From: Cephalopachus bancanus
Lineage: Eukaryota; Chordata; Mammalia; Primates; Tarsiidae
NCBI GenBank assembly: GCA_027257055.1
Contig: JAPVLO010000001.1
Coordinates: forward strand, 11,741,501-11,805,500
Direction of reading: 5' to 3'
Length of the DNA stretch: 64,000 bases
Part shown: positions 24,685 to 37,364 of the stretch, piece by piece
Layout of the letters: the number at the start of each line of letters is the position of its first letter
How positions within the stretch are numbered: the stretch's first letter is position 1
Translations under genes and position numbers: made by a program
Notes under the pieces: model-generated
The model's database searches: none
Told to the model about the DNA's origin: nothing
The model's input: the letters and a program-made list of their open reading frames with translations, nothing else

Positions 24685-24822
24685 TCGTGGCTAAACTAAG
24701 CACATGGACTCTGGAATTCAATTCTAGTTCAACATATACTATTTTGAGACCTTGAGTAGGTTGCTTATCTTCTAATTACTCCCATTTCCTCACTTGTGAA
24801 GGGGATAATAAGAATCCTTATA
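24685..24822 (+). repeat. MIR SINE
   Basis: AAGCACATGGACTCTGGAAT, CAATTCTAGTTCAACATA, CCTTGAGTAGGTTGCTTA, CCCATTTCCTCACTTGTGAA and GGGGATAATAAGAATCCTTA follow the MIR core in order. Confidence 0.8.
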
Positions 24823-25815
24823 TTCCCTCCCTGGTTCCTTCCTTCTTTTCTTTTATCCTTCATTTCTTCTTTCCAACTCGATCTTATCACTCTACTAAGT
24901 TCATATCAGGCTCTCTGTCTGAAATAACTGTGCTTGAACAGCACATCTTCCCAAAAACTGGGATGCCAGCCTCATATAAGTTTCACATCTCACCTCTGGT
25001 TTCAGGATAGTATTTCAAGGACCAATGTTGCCTCCTGGGTGTCAATCTCTGGTCACTACAACATGGCTTCCTGTTTTTGTCCCTCTTGTCCTCAAATGCA
25101 ATCTGGGGCAGCCTAACCCCTTGGAATTGAAGGTAAATGCTCGTTTCCCAGCTTTCCTGACTTCCGCTTCCTTCTCCCATGTTCTGGGTCTTGGTCTCCA
25201 CTCCTGCATCTGTGTGTATTGCTTTAATTCAACCTTTTGCTGATTGATATGCAGATCTGAGTTCTTTTACTAGTTTGCTATGTTAAAAACCTAATCACAT
25301 TCATGTGTTTATGAATTTAATATCTTCCATGACGATTCAGAAAGATACAAAAAAAAGCTTGAATCACAGATCACAAAAACATCTGGTTTTGCTGTTTCCT
25401 AGTCTTGGAGAGCCCACATTCCCTCATGTGACCAATGCAGGGAGACAGCCGGTCTCCTTCCACACCCTTCTTATGGGGAGAAGCTCTACCAAAAACATTG
25501 GTCTTCCCCAGCCTTTATGGAATTCTAAAAAATGACAGTAGACTAGTTAAGCATTCCAGAAAAGAACCAAAAAGAAAAGAAAAGCATCTGTATTTTTACA
25601 CCAAATTCAATATTTGGAGTATTATACACTTTTTATATACTCTTTGAATTTTCAGATATAAGATAGTATGTAAGACAACTGAGGTTCTTACTATATTGTG
25701 GCTAAAGCAATCAGATGATTGAATCACATTAGCGTAATCCCCAACTAATCAGTGAATAATTGAAACAGGCTACTCTGACTTATTTTTCTTTGCATTTAAT
25801 CAAGATGTCTCTAAA
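24823..25815. other. Unassigned sequence
   Basis: No gene, RNA or clear repeat was recognised. Several overlapping 60-76 codon frames (24934-25535, both strands) show no recognisable motif. Confidence 0.35.
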
Positions 25816-26130
25816 CCAGGCAGGGGACCTCCCACCTGGAATCCCACCACTTTGGATGGTGAGGGCCAGAGGATTGTCTGAGTCCAAGGGTTTGGGACTA
25901 GCCTGGGCAACTTGGTGAGACCTCGTATCTACAATAAATCAAAAAGTTAGCCGGGCATGGTGGTACATGCCTGTGGTTTCTGCTATTTGGAAGGCTGAGT
26001 CTGAAGGATTACCTGACCCAGCAGGTCAAGGCTATGGTGACTTTGAGTGGGCCACTGCACTCCAGCCTGGGCAACAGGGTGAGACTCTGAAAGAAAGAAA
26101 GGAAAGAGGGAGGGAGGGAAAGGAAAAAAA
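25816..26130 (+). mobile_element. Lineage-specific Alu (long form), diverged
   Basis: Sense dimer with GGGCAACTTGGTGAGACCTC, AATAAATCAAAAAGTTAGCC, GGCATGGTGGTACATGCCTG, CAGCAGGTCAAGGC and CACTGCACTCCAGCCTGGGC. The tail is replaced by (GAAA)/(GGGA) repeats. The 5' end is decayed. Confidence 0.88.
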
Positions 26131-26189
26131 GATGACTACTCCCTCTATCACAGACAATACTTAAAGTTAGAAACCCTAACAACTTTGCC

Positions 26190-26300
26190 AGGTGCCAACT
26201 TCATGCTCTTGAGTAAGTTACTTCAATTGATGGATTTTACTTTCTTCAATTGTATATGGAGGAAGTTGTTCTAGTTAGACTTGAAGATACCACCAGTCCA
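26190..26300 (+). repeat. MIR-like fragment
   Basis: GCCAGGTGCCAACTTCATG, TCTTGAGTAAGTTACTTCAA and the GAGGAAGTTGTTCTAGTTAG end resemble the middle of a MIR. Short and diverged. Confidence 0.45.
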
Positions 26301-29300
26301 ATAATCTACAGACACATGAGGTGTCTTTGTACTAATTTCTTACAAACCTAAGCTGAAAAACACATCTTCATTTTGAAAAAGAATATGTGGTTTTCTGTTA
26401 TTTAGTCCAAGTTGAATTCTGTAACTATGGATTATTTTATTACAGTATTTTGTGAGCCTAATATATGTAAAAATATTTAGACAATGCAATTATAAAAGTA
26501 AGCTCAAAAACTAAACTGGTACAAAATTTTAAAAGTCATAGATAATTTCTGTTGCAGATTCAAAGAAGACCTATGTGGTAATTTAGAACACTGGTCCCTG
26601 ATTTTGAATTTGGAGAGAAGATTTAATGTGTTTATACCACAATTTCTCCATCTTTTTCAATAGGAGTAATTGCTAGCTATTTCCATAGGCAGTTTCATAT
26701 GTTTAGTGATTTAAAATGATTTTAAAACCCAAATGACAGTTACTCATCAAGGACAAAGTGTCCTAACACTACTTAAAGTAAAAATGAGGCTTAGTTGGTT
26801 CAGAGGGCTTAGAATTGATAAATCAAGTCAATGTTTTTTAGTGACACCAATCCTTATGTATAGTCCCTTAGATACTGCATGGTGAACATTTATGCAGTGG
26901 TTCTGCATAATAAATTGAAAATAGAACCTAGTTAACAACAACAAAAAATGTTAACTAGTAATGAACAACCAGTCTCTTTGAAAAATGCCTATCAGGGCCA
27001 GTCATTTTTGTTGAAACAAACGACATAATTTTGCCATTTTTGCAGTAGTTTCTGTAGCTAATAGGTTAATTGCTATTATTAACCTGGCTCTTAGAACACT
27101 CACACCAACCTTTTTTTTTTTTTACACATATTGGCTTTAACTATTAATATGCCTGGAAATAATTCAAAGAGTACAAAAATGATGTTATTGTGGTATTTAC
27201 GTCTCAAAAACAGTTAAGTGGTAGGTTTTTGAATGATAGCTAGTGCCAAAACTGAGACCTATGTGGGATGAAAACAACTTGGTTATCAAGGTTGCATAAA
27301 CAACTCAAGTGGAGAAGAGAACATAAACGCCTTCTAAGTTCATGTAGCATCAAGAACAGAGTGGCTTAAACAATCTTCCCCAGCTGTACAAGCAAGCCAA
27401 CAAGCAATGATGCACACTGAGAATGAGGATACATCTGGCAAAAACAACATTAAATATGGCAGACTGAAGCTTAGAAACTTGAGTCTGGAAGGCTTAAGAC
27501 TGTTGTCAACTGCCCTTGCAATCCACCCCTATATCCAACCTGTCTAATATATCAAAACAAGACTTTCTGAAAATATGACCTAAGAGAATGTCTTTACTTC
27601 AAATTTCTGTGAAATTAAGGCTAATCTCTATGGTCCCTTCAGGCTCTAACATCTTTTGATTTTATGAAAGAAATGTGTAGGGTGGTAAGCGTTGACTTCA
27701 CAGATGTGTAACCTAGGAAGTCACAAAGGGTCCTGCCTTTAGAAAGCCCTGTGCTTAGTTCAATGCTCTGCTGTTGTCTTAAAATTTCTAATATTTTTTG
27801 AGCAACACCCTCACCCCCCCCATTTTCATTTTGCAGTGGGTCTTTTAAATTTTGTAGTCAACCCCGGGTATGAATTTTTGTTGAAATCTTTAGATCAAAT
27901 TCTGTGACTACATGATTTGGAGAAATAACATTAACTTTTCTTACAGATTAGATGAGTGTGAACCAAATGTAACCAAAGGTTTTCCTGAAGCATGGCCTTT
28001 AATATTAAACTGTGTTTAATATTAATAATATTGGAATTGCAATCTGTTTTCGCTTGACTTCAGGGAAGGCATTCTATGTCTTACAGGATAGTCAGTTTCT
28101 AGAAATAGCTGTATCCAAATTAACTCATTCTTTAGAACACACCCAACTATGTTCCACAGAGTGGAAGAATACGCAAGTGTAGAAAAAACTAGGGTGTCCT
28201 TTGCAACTAGATAGACTTGAGTTTGATCCTTGCTTCCAATATAAGTTATCTGTAAAAACCCCAAAGTAACATCTTTCTTAATGGTGAAATATTTAACACT
28301 CTCTCTTTATGTTCAGGCATAAAACAAAGTTCACCATCACCATTTTATTCACACTGTATTAAAGTCCTACACAGGGAATATTAAAAGAGTCATAAGAACC
28401 TACATTGGTTAAACATATGCAACATAGTTAAAAGCAACATATTTCAAATCGTGAAATGTGGGATATTTATAGGATAATATTTACCAAAATAATTTACCAA
28501 AAATGGCCCCAGACAAGTTAGAAATTTAAACGTCTATTTCCATAGAATAGGAGAAATTGTTAATAGCTTCTTTACCGAGAGTATTGGATATAGATTGTTT
28601 AAAGGTGACTTTTATAAAGTGTTTTAAAAGAATAATATTTTGATGGGAATTACACCATTTCAGTTTATATAAGAGAATGAAAACGGCTTACTTATTTCAG
28701 GAAAATATCAATAAAATAAAAGAAAATAAGAAAGATTGTTTCAAAAAATTTTTCAGATCAACTTTTTTATATATAGTAAATGAAATTCTGTCAGCACGTA
28801 GAATCCAGCAACATATTAAAAAAATAAAAATTGACTAAATTGGGGCAAATCCAAGAATGCAAGAGTTTTTAGAATTAGAATTTAAAATTATTGTATCTAT
28901 ATAATTCATCATATACATAGCTCTATAGTAAAAAATCTCCATTAATGATGAAGTAACATTTTAAAATTCAAAATCATTTCTTGGTAAAAATATGTAATGA
29001 TAAAATAGAAGTGGATTAATATGATTTTAATGCAATAAAATTAAAAGCACCAGTATAAAATTTAATTTTGAAACACTGAGTGCATTGGAAAAAGGCTAAA
29101 TGTGTACTATTTGACATCATAAACGGTTCTATTTAGCATTGTTTTGGTCTCTATCAATGCACTTTTCTGAGGAAGAATAAGTTAGAAGTATAAAATTCTG
29201 AAAGCATAAGTAAAATTATCATTATTTTAAGACAACATTATTTTGTTACTGGAAAGCAGCATGAAAACAATTATGATTAGTAGGAGAATCAGTAAATACT

Positions 29301-29599
29301 TTGAGGGAAAACAATAATATTCAGAAATCAATAACTTTCATAGACACAAATAACCCTTTAAAAGAACCAATTGAAAATGAAGTCCTACTTAAAATAGCAA
29401 ACAACAAAAGGAGGGAACGAACTTGAAAATAAATGTACACTATATATAAAGAAAAATTTTGAGGTTTTGATAGATACAATAGGATTAGTTTTCCTAAACA
29501 TAAAGTCTGCTGACAAATCAATACAAAAGCAAAAATATCTCATTAGAAACAAGAACTAGGGATGCAAACATAGTAAGAGAATATACATGACCCTTTAAT
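26301..29599. other. Unassigned AT-rich sequence
   Basis: About 3.3 kb without a recognised gene or clear repeat. GGTCCCTTCAGGCTCTAACA at about 27633 and ACTTGAGTTTGATCCTTGC at about 28213 hint at small MIR-type remnants. A C8 run lies near 27812. Confidence 0.35.
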
Positions 29600-29920
29600 A
29601 TAGAAAAACTTTTTTGTAATGTAAGAATAATAATGAAACTCTGGTGAGAAATCATTTTTTAACTTTCCAATTGACAAAAATTTGAAGTTGGATGTTGTGC
29701 CCTATGGATTATCCTGTAGAGAGACACTGTGTTACATTTCTGCTGGTAATAGGAATAGATACCACCTCTTATGGATAGCTGTTTGCCAATATATATGAAT
29801 TTACTCTTTCATTCAGAAATTCTAATTTCAAAAAATTTTCTTTTAGATATTTTCCCACACTTAAACTACACTTTTTGTAATAACAAAAACCTGAGAACTT
29901 GCACGTTAGCTTCTAAAGAA
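29600..29920 (+). repeat. Old L1M fragment, sense
   Basis: TTTCTGCTGGTAATAGGAAT, GGATAGCTGTTTGCCAATAT, CATTCAGAAATTCTAATTTC and TTTTAGATATTTTCCCACAC follow the C-terminal ORF2 phrase order of L1M (gggaatgtaaa, gcaatttggcaatat, aattccacttctagg). Heavily decayed. Confidence 0.5.
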
Positions 29921-30199
29921 CTTTCTTGTTTGTTTTACTGCCACTTAATTATTATCATTGTATGGATTTCAAAACGTAGTTTAATGTGTTTTATTATGTT
30001 TAAAAATGGTCATCTATTTTTATTTAGCTGAGTTTTTTAAATCAAAAGTTATCAAACTGGTAAAATGCTTGTTTGTTCAATTTTCTTGTATTTTTTAAAA
30101 TATCCTGTGTTGAAATCATCTTGCTTTTAAAAAATGTTGATAAAAATCTTGTCTGAGCCAGATACTTTGTATTAAAGTAAAATGTAAAAATTTACTTCT

Positions 30200-31994
30200 C
30201 ATCAATAACAAGCAAACAGACACCCAAATAAAAAGCACAATGCCATTCACAATAACCACACACAAAAAATGAAATACCCTGGCATCTTCCTAACCACGGA
30301 CATGAAAGACCGTTACAATGAAAACTACAAAACACTGCTTAAAGAAATCAAAGATTACACAAACAAGTGGAAAAATATCCCATGCTCATGAACTGGAAGA
30401 ATCAACATTATGAAGATGACCATCTTACCTAAGGCAATCTACAGATTTAATGCAATACCTATCAACTTACCAGTAACATTCTTCTCAGAGCTAGAAAAAA
30501 GCAATACAGGAATTTGTATGGAAACACAAATGATCAAGAATAGCCAGAACAATCCTCAGCAAAAAAAAAAAAAAAAAAAAAAAGCAGGTGGTATTACATT
30601 ACCAGACCTCAAACTTTACTATAAAGCTACAATAATCAAAACAGCTTGGTACTGGTACAGGAACAGGCATATAGACCAATGGAATAGAATTGAGATTCCA
30701 GAAACAAAACCTTGATTTCTCAATCAACTCATCTTTGACAAAGCTTCCACCATCTACCACTGGGGAACCTATTCAGTAAATGCTGCTGGGAAAACTGACT
30801 GACCACATGCAGAAGACTCAAACAAGACTCCTATTTATCCCCATACACAAAAATTAACTCTAAATGGATCAGAGACCTAAATGTAAAACCTCAAACTGGT
30901 ATCCAATTCCTGAATAAAACCCAAAACGCACGGCCATAAGAGATAAGATAGACAAGTGGAACCTCATTAAACTGACAAGCTTCTGCAAAGCCAAAGAAAC
31001 CATCAAGAGAGCAGAGAGACAGCCCACAGTTGGGGAAAAAGTATTTGCCAACTCAGGGCTGACAAAGGCTTAACATCTTGGATCTACAAGGAACTCAAAT
31101 GTGCTGAAAAGACAAAAACAAACAACCCCATTACAAAGTGGGCAAAAGATATGAACAGACAGTTCTCAAAAGAAGAAATATGAGTGGTCAACAGATACAT
31201 GAAGAAATTTTCAACCTCACTAGTCATCAAGGAGATGCAAATTAAAACTACACTGATATACCACCTAACTCCAGTCAGAATGGCAATTATCAACAACTCA
31301 AAAAATAATAGCTGCTGGAGAGGGTGTGGTGAAAAGGGAACACTTCTACATTGTTGGTGGGAGTGTAAACTAGTGCAACCTCTGTGGAAAGCAGTGTGGT
31401 GATTCCTAAAAGTTCTAAAAATCAACCTTCCATATGACCCCGCAATCCCCCTACTGGGAATATACCCTGAAGAACTCAAATCACTCTATAAAAAAGATAC
31501 CTGCACATGTATGTTTATCGCAGCGTTGTTCACAATAGCAAGAACCTGGAAACAACCATTGTGCCCATCAAAAGAGGACTGGATTAAAAAAATGTGGTAC
31601 ACATACACGATGGAATACTACACAGCCATAAAAAAGAACAAATCATGAATTTCGCAGCAACCTGGATGGAACTAGAGTCTATAATACTGAGTGATCTTTC
31701 ACAGCAACAAAATCTGAGTATCACATGCTTTCACTCATAAGTGGACCTTGTACATCTATTGTAATACTATAAGAAAATTATCGACAGTGGTGGGACTCTA
31801 TGAGGGGAGAGAGGGAGGGCAAAGGAGGTGGGACTAACAGTAGTCAATATCTGTCTGGGGACAGGGGGACACCCCTTATTAACAAGGGTGCCTGAATGAT
31901 GCATATTTCTATACCTAACCCTTAACTCTACCTCACAATTTTAAAATAAAAAATATGTTTAAAAAATAAATAAATAAATAAAAAAAATTTGAAA
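30200..31994 (+). mobile_element. 5'-truncated LINE-1 with a 14-bp TSD
   Basis: A comparatively young L1: the last third of ORF2 and the 3' UTR in sense orientation, ending in (AAAT)n/A-rich tail at 31940-31994. AAAAATTTACTTCT at 30186-30199 and 31995-32008 is an exact 14-bp target-site duplication. Landmarks: CTTCCTAACCACGGACATGA, GAACTGGAAGAATCAACATT, AAACAGCTTGGTACTGGTAC, GGGCAAAAGATATGAACAGA, CCCTACTGGGAATATACCC and GGATGGAACTAGAGTC. ORF2 is inactive: stops interrupt it and a run of 23 A sits at 30561-30583. The 101-codon frame at 30410-30715 and the 72-codon frame at 31184-31402 are reverse-transcriptase/C-terminal remnants. Confidence 0.95.
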
Positions 31995-32008
31995 AAAAAT
32001 TTACTTCT

Positions 32009-32869
32009 TCTTATTATATAAAATGGGGTTGTTTAGATTGCCTATCATTACTGAATCATTTTAGAAGACTAATTTTTTTCAGTATAGTATCAAATAAAAT
32101 ATTTATTTCAGCCACATTAAAACATATACTTGTAGCAGATTATAAAAATTGTTGTTTATGATTCTTTTAAACTATTCTGGAGTTTTCCTGTAATCTTATT
32201 TTTTATTTCTTCATTTAAAAAAACTTGAACCTAAAATTATTTTATTAAATTAGGTAGAAATGCATGTATTTTTCATCTCTATATTCATTTTTTTCCATTT
32301 AAAAACATAGAAATTGTGGTAAAGTACACCAAAAGTGGATTCTTTTTTCACTCCCACTTTTTTTAAATTTTAAATTTTAAAGATGTGAGGTGCAGTTCAG
32401 AGTTAGGTATACAAATGTTCATTATGCAGGTACATTTGTTGATGTGGTGTGCCCCTATCCTTCCCTGGCAGTTTTCCAGAAATGTATGTATTTTATAGAT
32501 TATTTTTTAAAATCCAGCTTTTGAATTTCTTTATTACATCTTACTCATTTTCTATTAGAAAAAATAGAGAGATTACTAATTAAATGATACATTAAATTTT
32601 GTCTTTATTTATTTTTGCATTTTCCTTTATTTTATTGCTTATTTCCCGAATTTTTTAGTTAAATATATAATTTGTTATATATTTGAAAAAAAAATTTAAA
32701 AAATTAGGTTAACACCCTACTTAAGTAATACTTGATAAATATATCAAGAAAATGTCTATTTATGTGGACCCAAAATCTGAATCTTGCTTTAAGTCACGCC
32801 GTGGAGAGTCATGGCTGCTTGTTCTTACCAGATTGATTCTGAGAACAGAGTTTTTGATTAAAATGTAGG
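32009..32869. other. Unassigned AT-rich sequence
   Basis: No gene was found. TTCAGAGTTAGGTATACAAATG to GGCAGTTTTCC (about 32395-32475) resembles an L1 3'-UTR-type piece but is too short to call. Confidence 0.35.
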
Positions 32870-33134
32870 CTGGCAGGAGTTCAAGATCAGCCTGAGCAAC
32901 ACTGCATGACTCTGTTTCTACAAAAAATAAGAAAAAATTAGCCAGGCATGTGATGCTTGCTTGTATTCCTAGCTACTGGGAAAGTTTAGGCAGAAGGATA
33001 GACTGAGCCCAGGAGTTTAAGACTACAGTGAGTTATGATTGCACCACTGCACTTCAGTCTGTGTGACAGAGCAAGATCCCATCTCTTAAAAGAAATCAAA
33101 AACATAAATAAATAAATAAATAAGCAAATAAAAT
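32870..33134 (+). repeat. AluJ-like element, 5'-truncated
   Basis: Begins inside the left arm (GGAGTTCAAGATCAGCC), then AAAATTAGCCAGGCATGTG, GAGCCCAGGAGTTTAAGAC and CACCACTGCACTTCAGTC, with an (AAAT)n tail at the end. Diverged. Confidence 0.88.
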
Positions 33135-33811
33135 TGTATACCAGAGCCCCTTGTAAAAGAATCACTTGCCACTGCCACAAGTGTTCACTATAAATATTCC
33201 TTTAAATACTGCTCAAAAGGTGAATGGATTCATATAGTCAGATTACCGTGCAGTGGGAAAAGGAAATACTTTGACCTTCCAGTGACTTTAGACACTGGCT
33301 GTGGTTACAGCTGGTCCCGTGTAAACAAAGGCACCGCTGTGGTCTGACAGTCACAGTGGAGGTGGTCAGGTTTGGACAGAGGTTTGAATCAAAGCGCTTA
33401 TTTCTTCAGTTCCTAAATATCATTTGAGTAGATTTGCATGGCAACTGACAAACATTCCATACTGACCCTCTGCATCAAAGAGTGAAGTCTATCACATTTG
33501 GTAGAGAAAATTCAATGCTGTGAATGTCCTGTTTAGAGAGCAATGCTTTCTCTAGAAAACAGCAGAGATTAAGTCCCCAATCAAAGGTTTAAAATGCAGG
33601 AATGGTGATTCCTTTCAGAACTGTAACTTTCCTACCTTCATCTGCTGTAAATTATGAATTTACAACCTAACTGCAAGTATGATAAAATTAATCAGGAGTT
33701 ATTTTAAGTATAGACATTGTCCCAGAGGTGGTATCTTAATGAGGTACATTGACGTAAATCCCTGAACTCAGCCTTTAATCTGAAAATGCTATTTTCCCCT
33801 ACTAATATGAA
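33135..33811. other. Repeat-poor unique sequence, candidate regulatory DNA
   Basis: No transposon landmarks. The 33230-33500 part is unusually balanced in composition for this window. It holds GTAAACAAAGG (forkhead-type), TGTGGTTACAG and TGTGGTCTGACAG (RUNX-like), and ATTTGCAT (octamer). These words are seen directly; function is inferred only. Confidence 0.35.
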
Positions 33812-34290
33812 GGGGGAACCAGAAAAACTGGAATCTATTAATAAAAAATTGTATATTTATTCTTACATACTTAAACTTGTCACCTTCAAATTACTCTCCA
33901 TTTGATGAATGTATCTATCAAGTTGCTTCTTCTACTGCTCAAAGTGGTTATTGAACTCATCAATTTTGATGGCTTTTGTGCTTCTGGTTTTTTTTTTGTT
34001 TCACTTCTTCCACATGGACAAAACTTTTCCCTTTGAGGACTTTTTTCATCCAGGGAGAAAAAAAAAGGTGTTCAGGGCCAGATTGGGTTAATAGGAAGGG
34101 TGAGGCACTGGGGTTATCCTGTTCCTGTTCAAAAACTCCTGAACATTCAGCACGGTGTGGGCAGGTTTTTGTATAAATCACCCAACATGAACTAGGCAAA
34201 CTCATCGGAAGAATCTCCAAAAAAATTTCACTAAAGCTGAATGCAGCCTTTCACAACAAGTGTGGGTAGCTGGTCCACTGATGCCTTCTT
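33812..34290 (-). mobile_element. Mariner element, internally deleted copy A
   Basis: From GGGGGAACCAGAAAAACTGG inward it parallels copy B at 61.6 kb: AATTACTCTCCATTTGATG, TCAATTTTGATGGCTTTTG and CTTTTCCCTTTGAGGAC, all antisense to the C-terminal part of a mariner transposase. The minus-strand peptide contains LKGKSFVHVEEVKQK, matching the LKGKRF...EEVKQK block of copy B. The N-terminal half is missing, frameshifts are present and the second terminal repeat was not found. Inactive. Confidence 0.75.
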
Positions 34291-36559
34291 TTCTTAAGAA
34301 TAGGAGTACTAGTGTTCTTTGATTTATAGGGTGTTTTTTATTTTTGTGTTAGCCTTATCAATATCATTATCATCTCATATTGTATCTTTTGTATTTTTCT
34401 TTTTAGACAGCATTCATAAATATTCTACTAGAAGTGTTGGTAAAATTCTGGTTGTTTTGAAACGCTAAATTTAGGCTCTTTCTTATTGAAACTCCTTGAC
34501 TTAGATAACATGTTAATGCATCACACCTAAATAGGTGTCCTGGCACAAAACTAGTTCACAAAAATGGTTACTAAGTTCATATGTGTGTTTTGTGAGTAGA
34601 CAGTGGGTACCAATGGTACATAAAATAGGTTGAACCCAAGATGTTGGACAAATAGAATACTTTAGAACAACGAAGAGAGAAAAATTGACATTAACAATTT
34701 ACATGGACTGTTGGGAATTCACAGCATACCAATCCAGGATATATCAGCAACTATATGACCATAGATTATATATGCAAATGATGTTTATGGTTGTCACTAA
34801 ATTTTGGTGTTCAGACTTGATAGTCTTTTCCTGCTTTTTTAGTGATACATTTTCAACTAATTTATTGTTGATTTTAGGGTGTTTTTCAATTACTGGCTTT
34901 TATAATGTACAGTCACTACTAGATAGAATTTTACTGTGTCCATATGTGTCTATAAGTTAAAGTGTGCTTACATGTCGCAAAGAACAGGATTGTTGCTTAC
35001 TGATTTGCGTGCCTACACACACATACAAATACTTGCGACACCATCATTTGAGTATCAAGAACAATACTGTAGAAGAACCTATAATTTTGAAGGTAAGCAA
35101 AGAGCGCACAACCTATTGGGTGCACTCAAATTTGGAAATGATGTCAGCTATTCACAAGGGGCAAGAACACATTTAAACACCGTGGTGATGTCTTCTTTAG
35201 TGTGAAGTGAAAGCAAAACAGTATCACCTGCTGTTAGTTTGCACAGAACATAGAGCTTTGAGAATCTGAAGGATTTGCACCATGAAATATGATGTGAGGG
35301 AGAAGAGGAAAAGAAAAAAATGAAAAGTCACAGAAATAGTGAACAAAATCATTTTATTGTCTAAGAAAATCAATATAATATCTAGTAAATCATAGAAAGT
35401 TTATTCAAGAGTTTGTCCCATTTATATGGTAACGTGTTAAGAAATATTACTTTTAAATTCTGTAAGTGAATAGAATCCGATTTTTAAAGTTTCACTTTGG
35501 CAAAGGCTGTGCATCTAACTATTTAATTTTATTTTAAGCATCTAAAGAACAGATTGCTGTAGATACGTGGTAGAAATATTAAGGAGTGGAGTTTGGACTT
35601 AGAAAGACTTCTTCCAAGGTCTTAATTTAGGGGCCAGTGAAAGGCAAATTGCTCAAAAGACCAAATTTCCATCTAAATTAAATTCCTTTCACAATAGCAA
35701 TAACAACAAAGCTTAAATTACTGCAAAGGGAACAATAGTTTGATTACAAAGTCTTTGGGAGAACTATTTTGGAAGTGGTGTCTAGAGCCAATATCTGCCA
35801 TGCAGTAAGTACCCACCCCCGCCTCAGCTGTTCAGTACTGTTCATAAACCCAGGCGCTGGGGAGGAAGTTAACCCTTCAGGATTTTTTTATCAGGGTACT
35901 GCCAAACCCGATTTTTTTTCCCTGCACAAAAAAATTTTTAAGGAAATGAGAGTATTAGAAAAGAAAAATCCGTTTTAGTTGACGATTTCTTACTCACTGG
36001 ACTTTATCCCAGGAATTATTGGCAGAGAGAACGAGACTGGAGAAACCTTAATATTTACCTAATGACTATAGTTTTTTTTATAATTTCCTTTTGCCTTTTA
36101 AACTAAGTATCTTCCCCATTAAGAAATTTAGGAAAATAATGCCACAGTGGTTAGTGAGTGTCCAAGATCCCCTAGAATGTGGAAGAATTGAAGTTCAAAC
36201 TTAGATTGATAATAATTTAAAGTCAATCATCGTTATGCTACTATTTACTTTTTAATGTTATAAAATATATTTTTACAAAATATCACACATATATGTCATA
36301 TGTATATGCATTTCTATAATATGTATATACACATAGTTAAATAATAGTATTAAGTACTATATTTGTACTGACCATGCAGTTTAAGAAATTAAGATAAGCA
36401 GTACTTGAAGAAAACTGCTGAATTCTGAAATTGCATCACTCTTCATTCATTTGATGTAACCAATAACCAGTTCTGTTTTAGTCACTTCTTTGTTTTCTTT
36501 TATAATTTACCAAATGTTTAAACCCAAAATTGCATATTGTTTTAGATCTGTTTTTAAGT
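34291..36559. other. Unassigned AT-rich sequence
   Basis: No gene or clear repeat was recognised. Overlapping frames at 34685-35205 show no motif. Confidence 0.35.
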
Positions 36560-36651
36560 GTTACAAATGTTGTATCTATTTTCATTGTGATATTGCACTT
36601 CATTGTCTGAAGATATAATTTATCCATTCTTGAACACTTGGATTCCTTACG

Positions 36652-36727
36652 TTCTCTCTCTCTCTCTCTCTCTCTCCTCTCTCTGTCTTCTTCCCTCCCT
36701 CCCTCTCCCTCTCTCTTTCTTTTTTTA
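36652..36727. repeat. (CT)n/(CCCT)n polypyrimidine tract
   Basis: A pyrimidine-rich run of about 75 bases (CT, CCT and CCCT units, with a G only near the middle) inside the antisense L1M. It produces the Arg/Glu repeat frames seen on the minus strand, which are not proteins. Confidence 0.95.
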
Positions 36728-37104
36728 CTATAAACCATGCTGCTGAGAACATTCTAATAAATGTTGTTTTGTATACATCTATAACAGTTCTTTGGTAAAA
36801 ACACATGTGAATGAAATTGCCAGGTCATATAATATGCACAGCTTTAATCATATATCAATGCCAAATAACTTAAGTAATTGGAAGACAAATGTATAACCTC
36901 AGAAACAGAAAAAGTAGTTTTACTTATTTCATATCCTCACAAACACTTGGTTTTAAAAGATTTATAATTTACTAATCTCATGGGTGTGAAAAAAAGTATC
37001 ATACTGTTTAGAATATTTATATTATTAAAATTAAATACTTAAAAAAATATTGTATGTGATTTTCATTCTTCTTCTTTTGAGGAGACTCAAAAGTTTATTT
37101 ATAT

Positions 37105-37270
37105 CAGCCAGACGTGGTAGCGCATGCCTGTAATTCCGGCTACTCGGAAGGCTGAGGCAGAAGGATCGCCGGAGCCCAGCAGGTCGAGGCTGCGGTGGCT
37201 GGGAGTGGCCACTGCACTCCAGTCTGGGCAACAGAGTGAGACTCCAACTCAAAAAAAAAAAAAAAAAAAA
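37105..37270 (+). mobile_element. Lineage-specific Alu, right arm only
   Basis: 5'-truncated at the arm junction: CAGACGTGGTAGCGCATGCC, AATTCCGGCTACTCGG, CGCCGGAGCCCAGCAGGTCG, GAGACTCCAACTC and a 20-base A-tail. TTTATAT at 37098-37104 and 37271-37277 is a short duplication. Little diverged, so a late insertion into the L1M. Confidence 0.9.
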
Positions 37271-37364
37271 TTTATATTTTTACACACATTTATATTGAAT
37301 TGTTAGTTTTTTCTTTAATGATTGTGGTAATTCTTTATATCATAGATATTAAACCTTGTATGGT

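Noticed and set aside
31084..31479. 131-codon minus-strand open frame
   Set aside because: It is antisense to the C-terminal region of the truncated L1 at 30200-31994.
36478..36806. Arg/Glu-repeat peptides on the minus strand
   Set aside because: They are translations of the (CT)n polypyrimidine tract.
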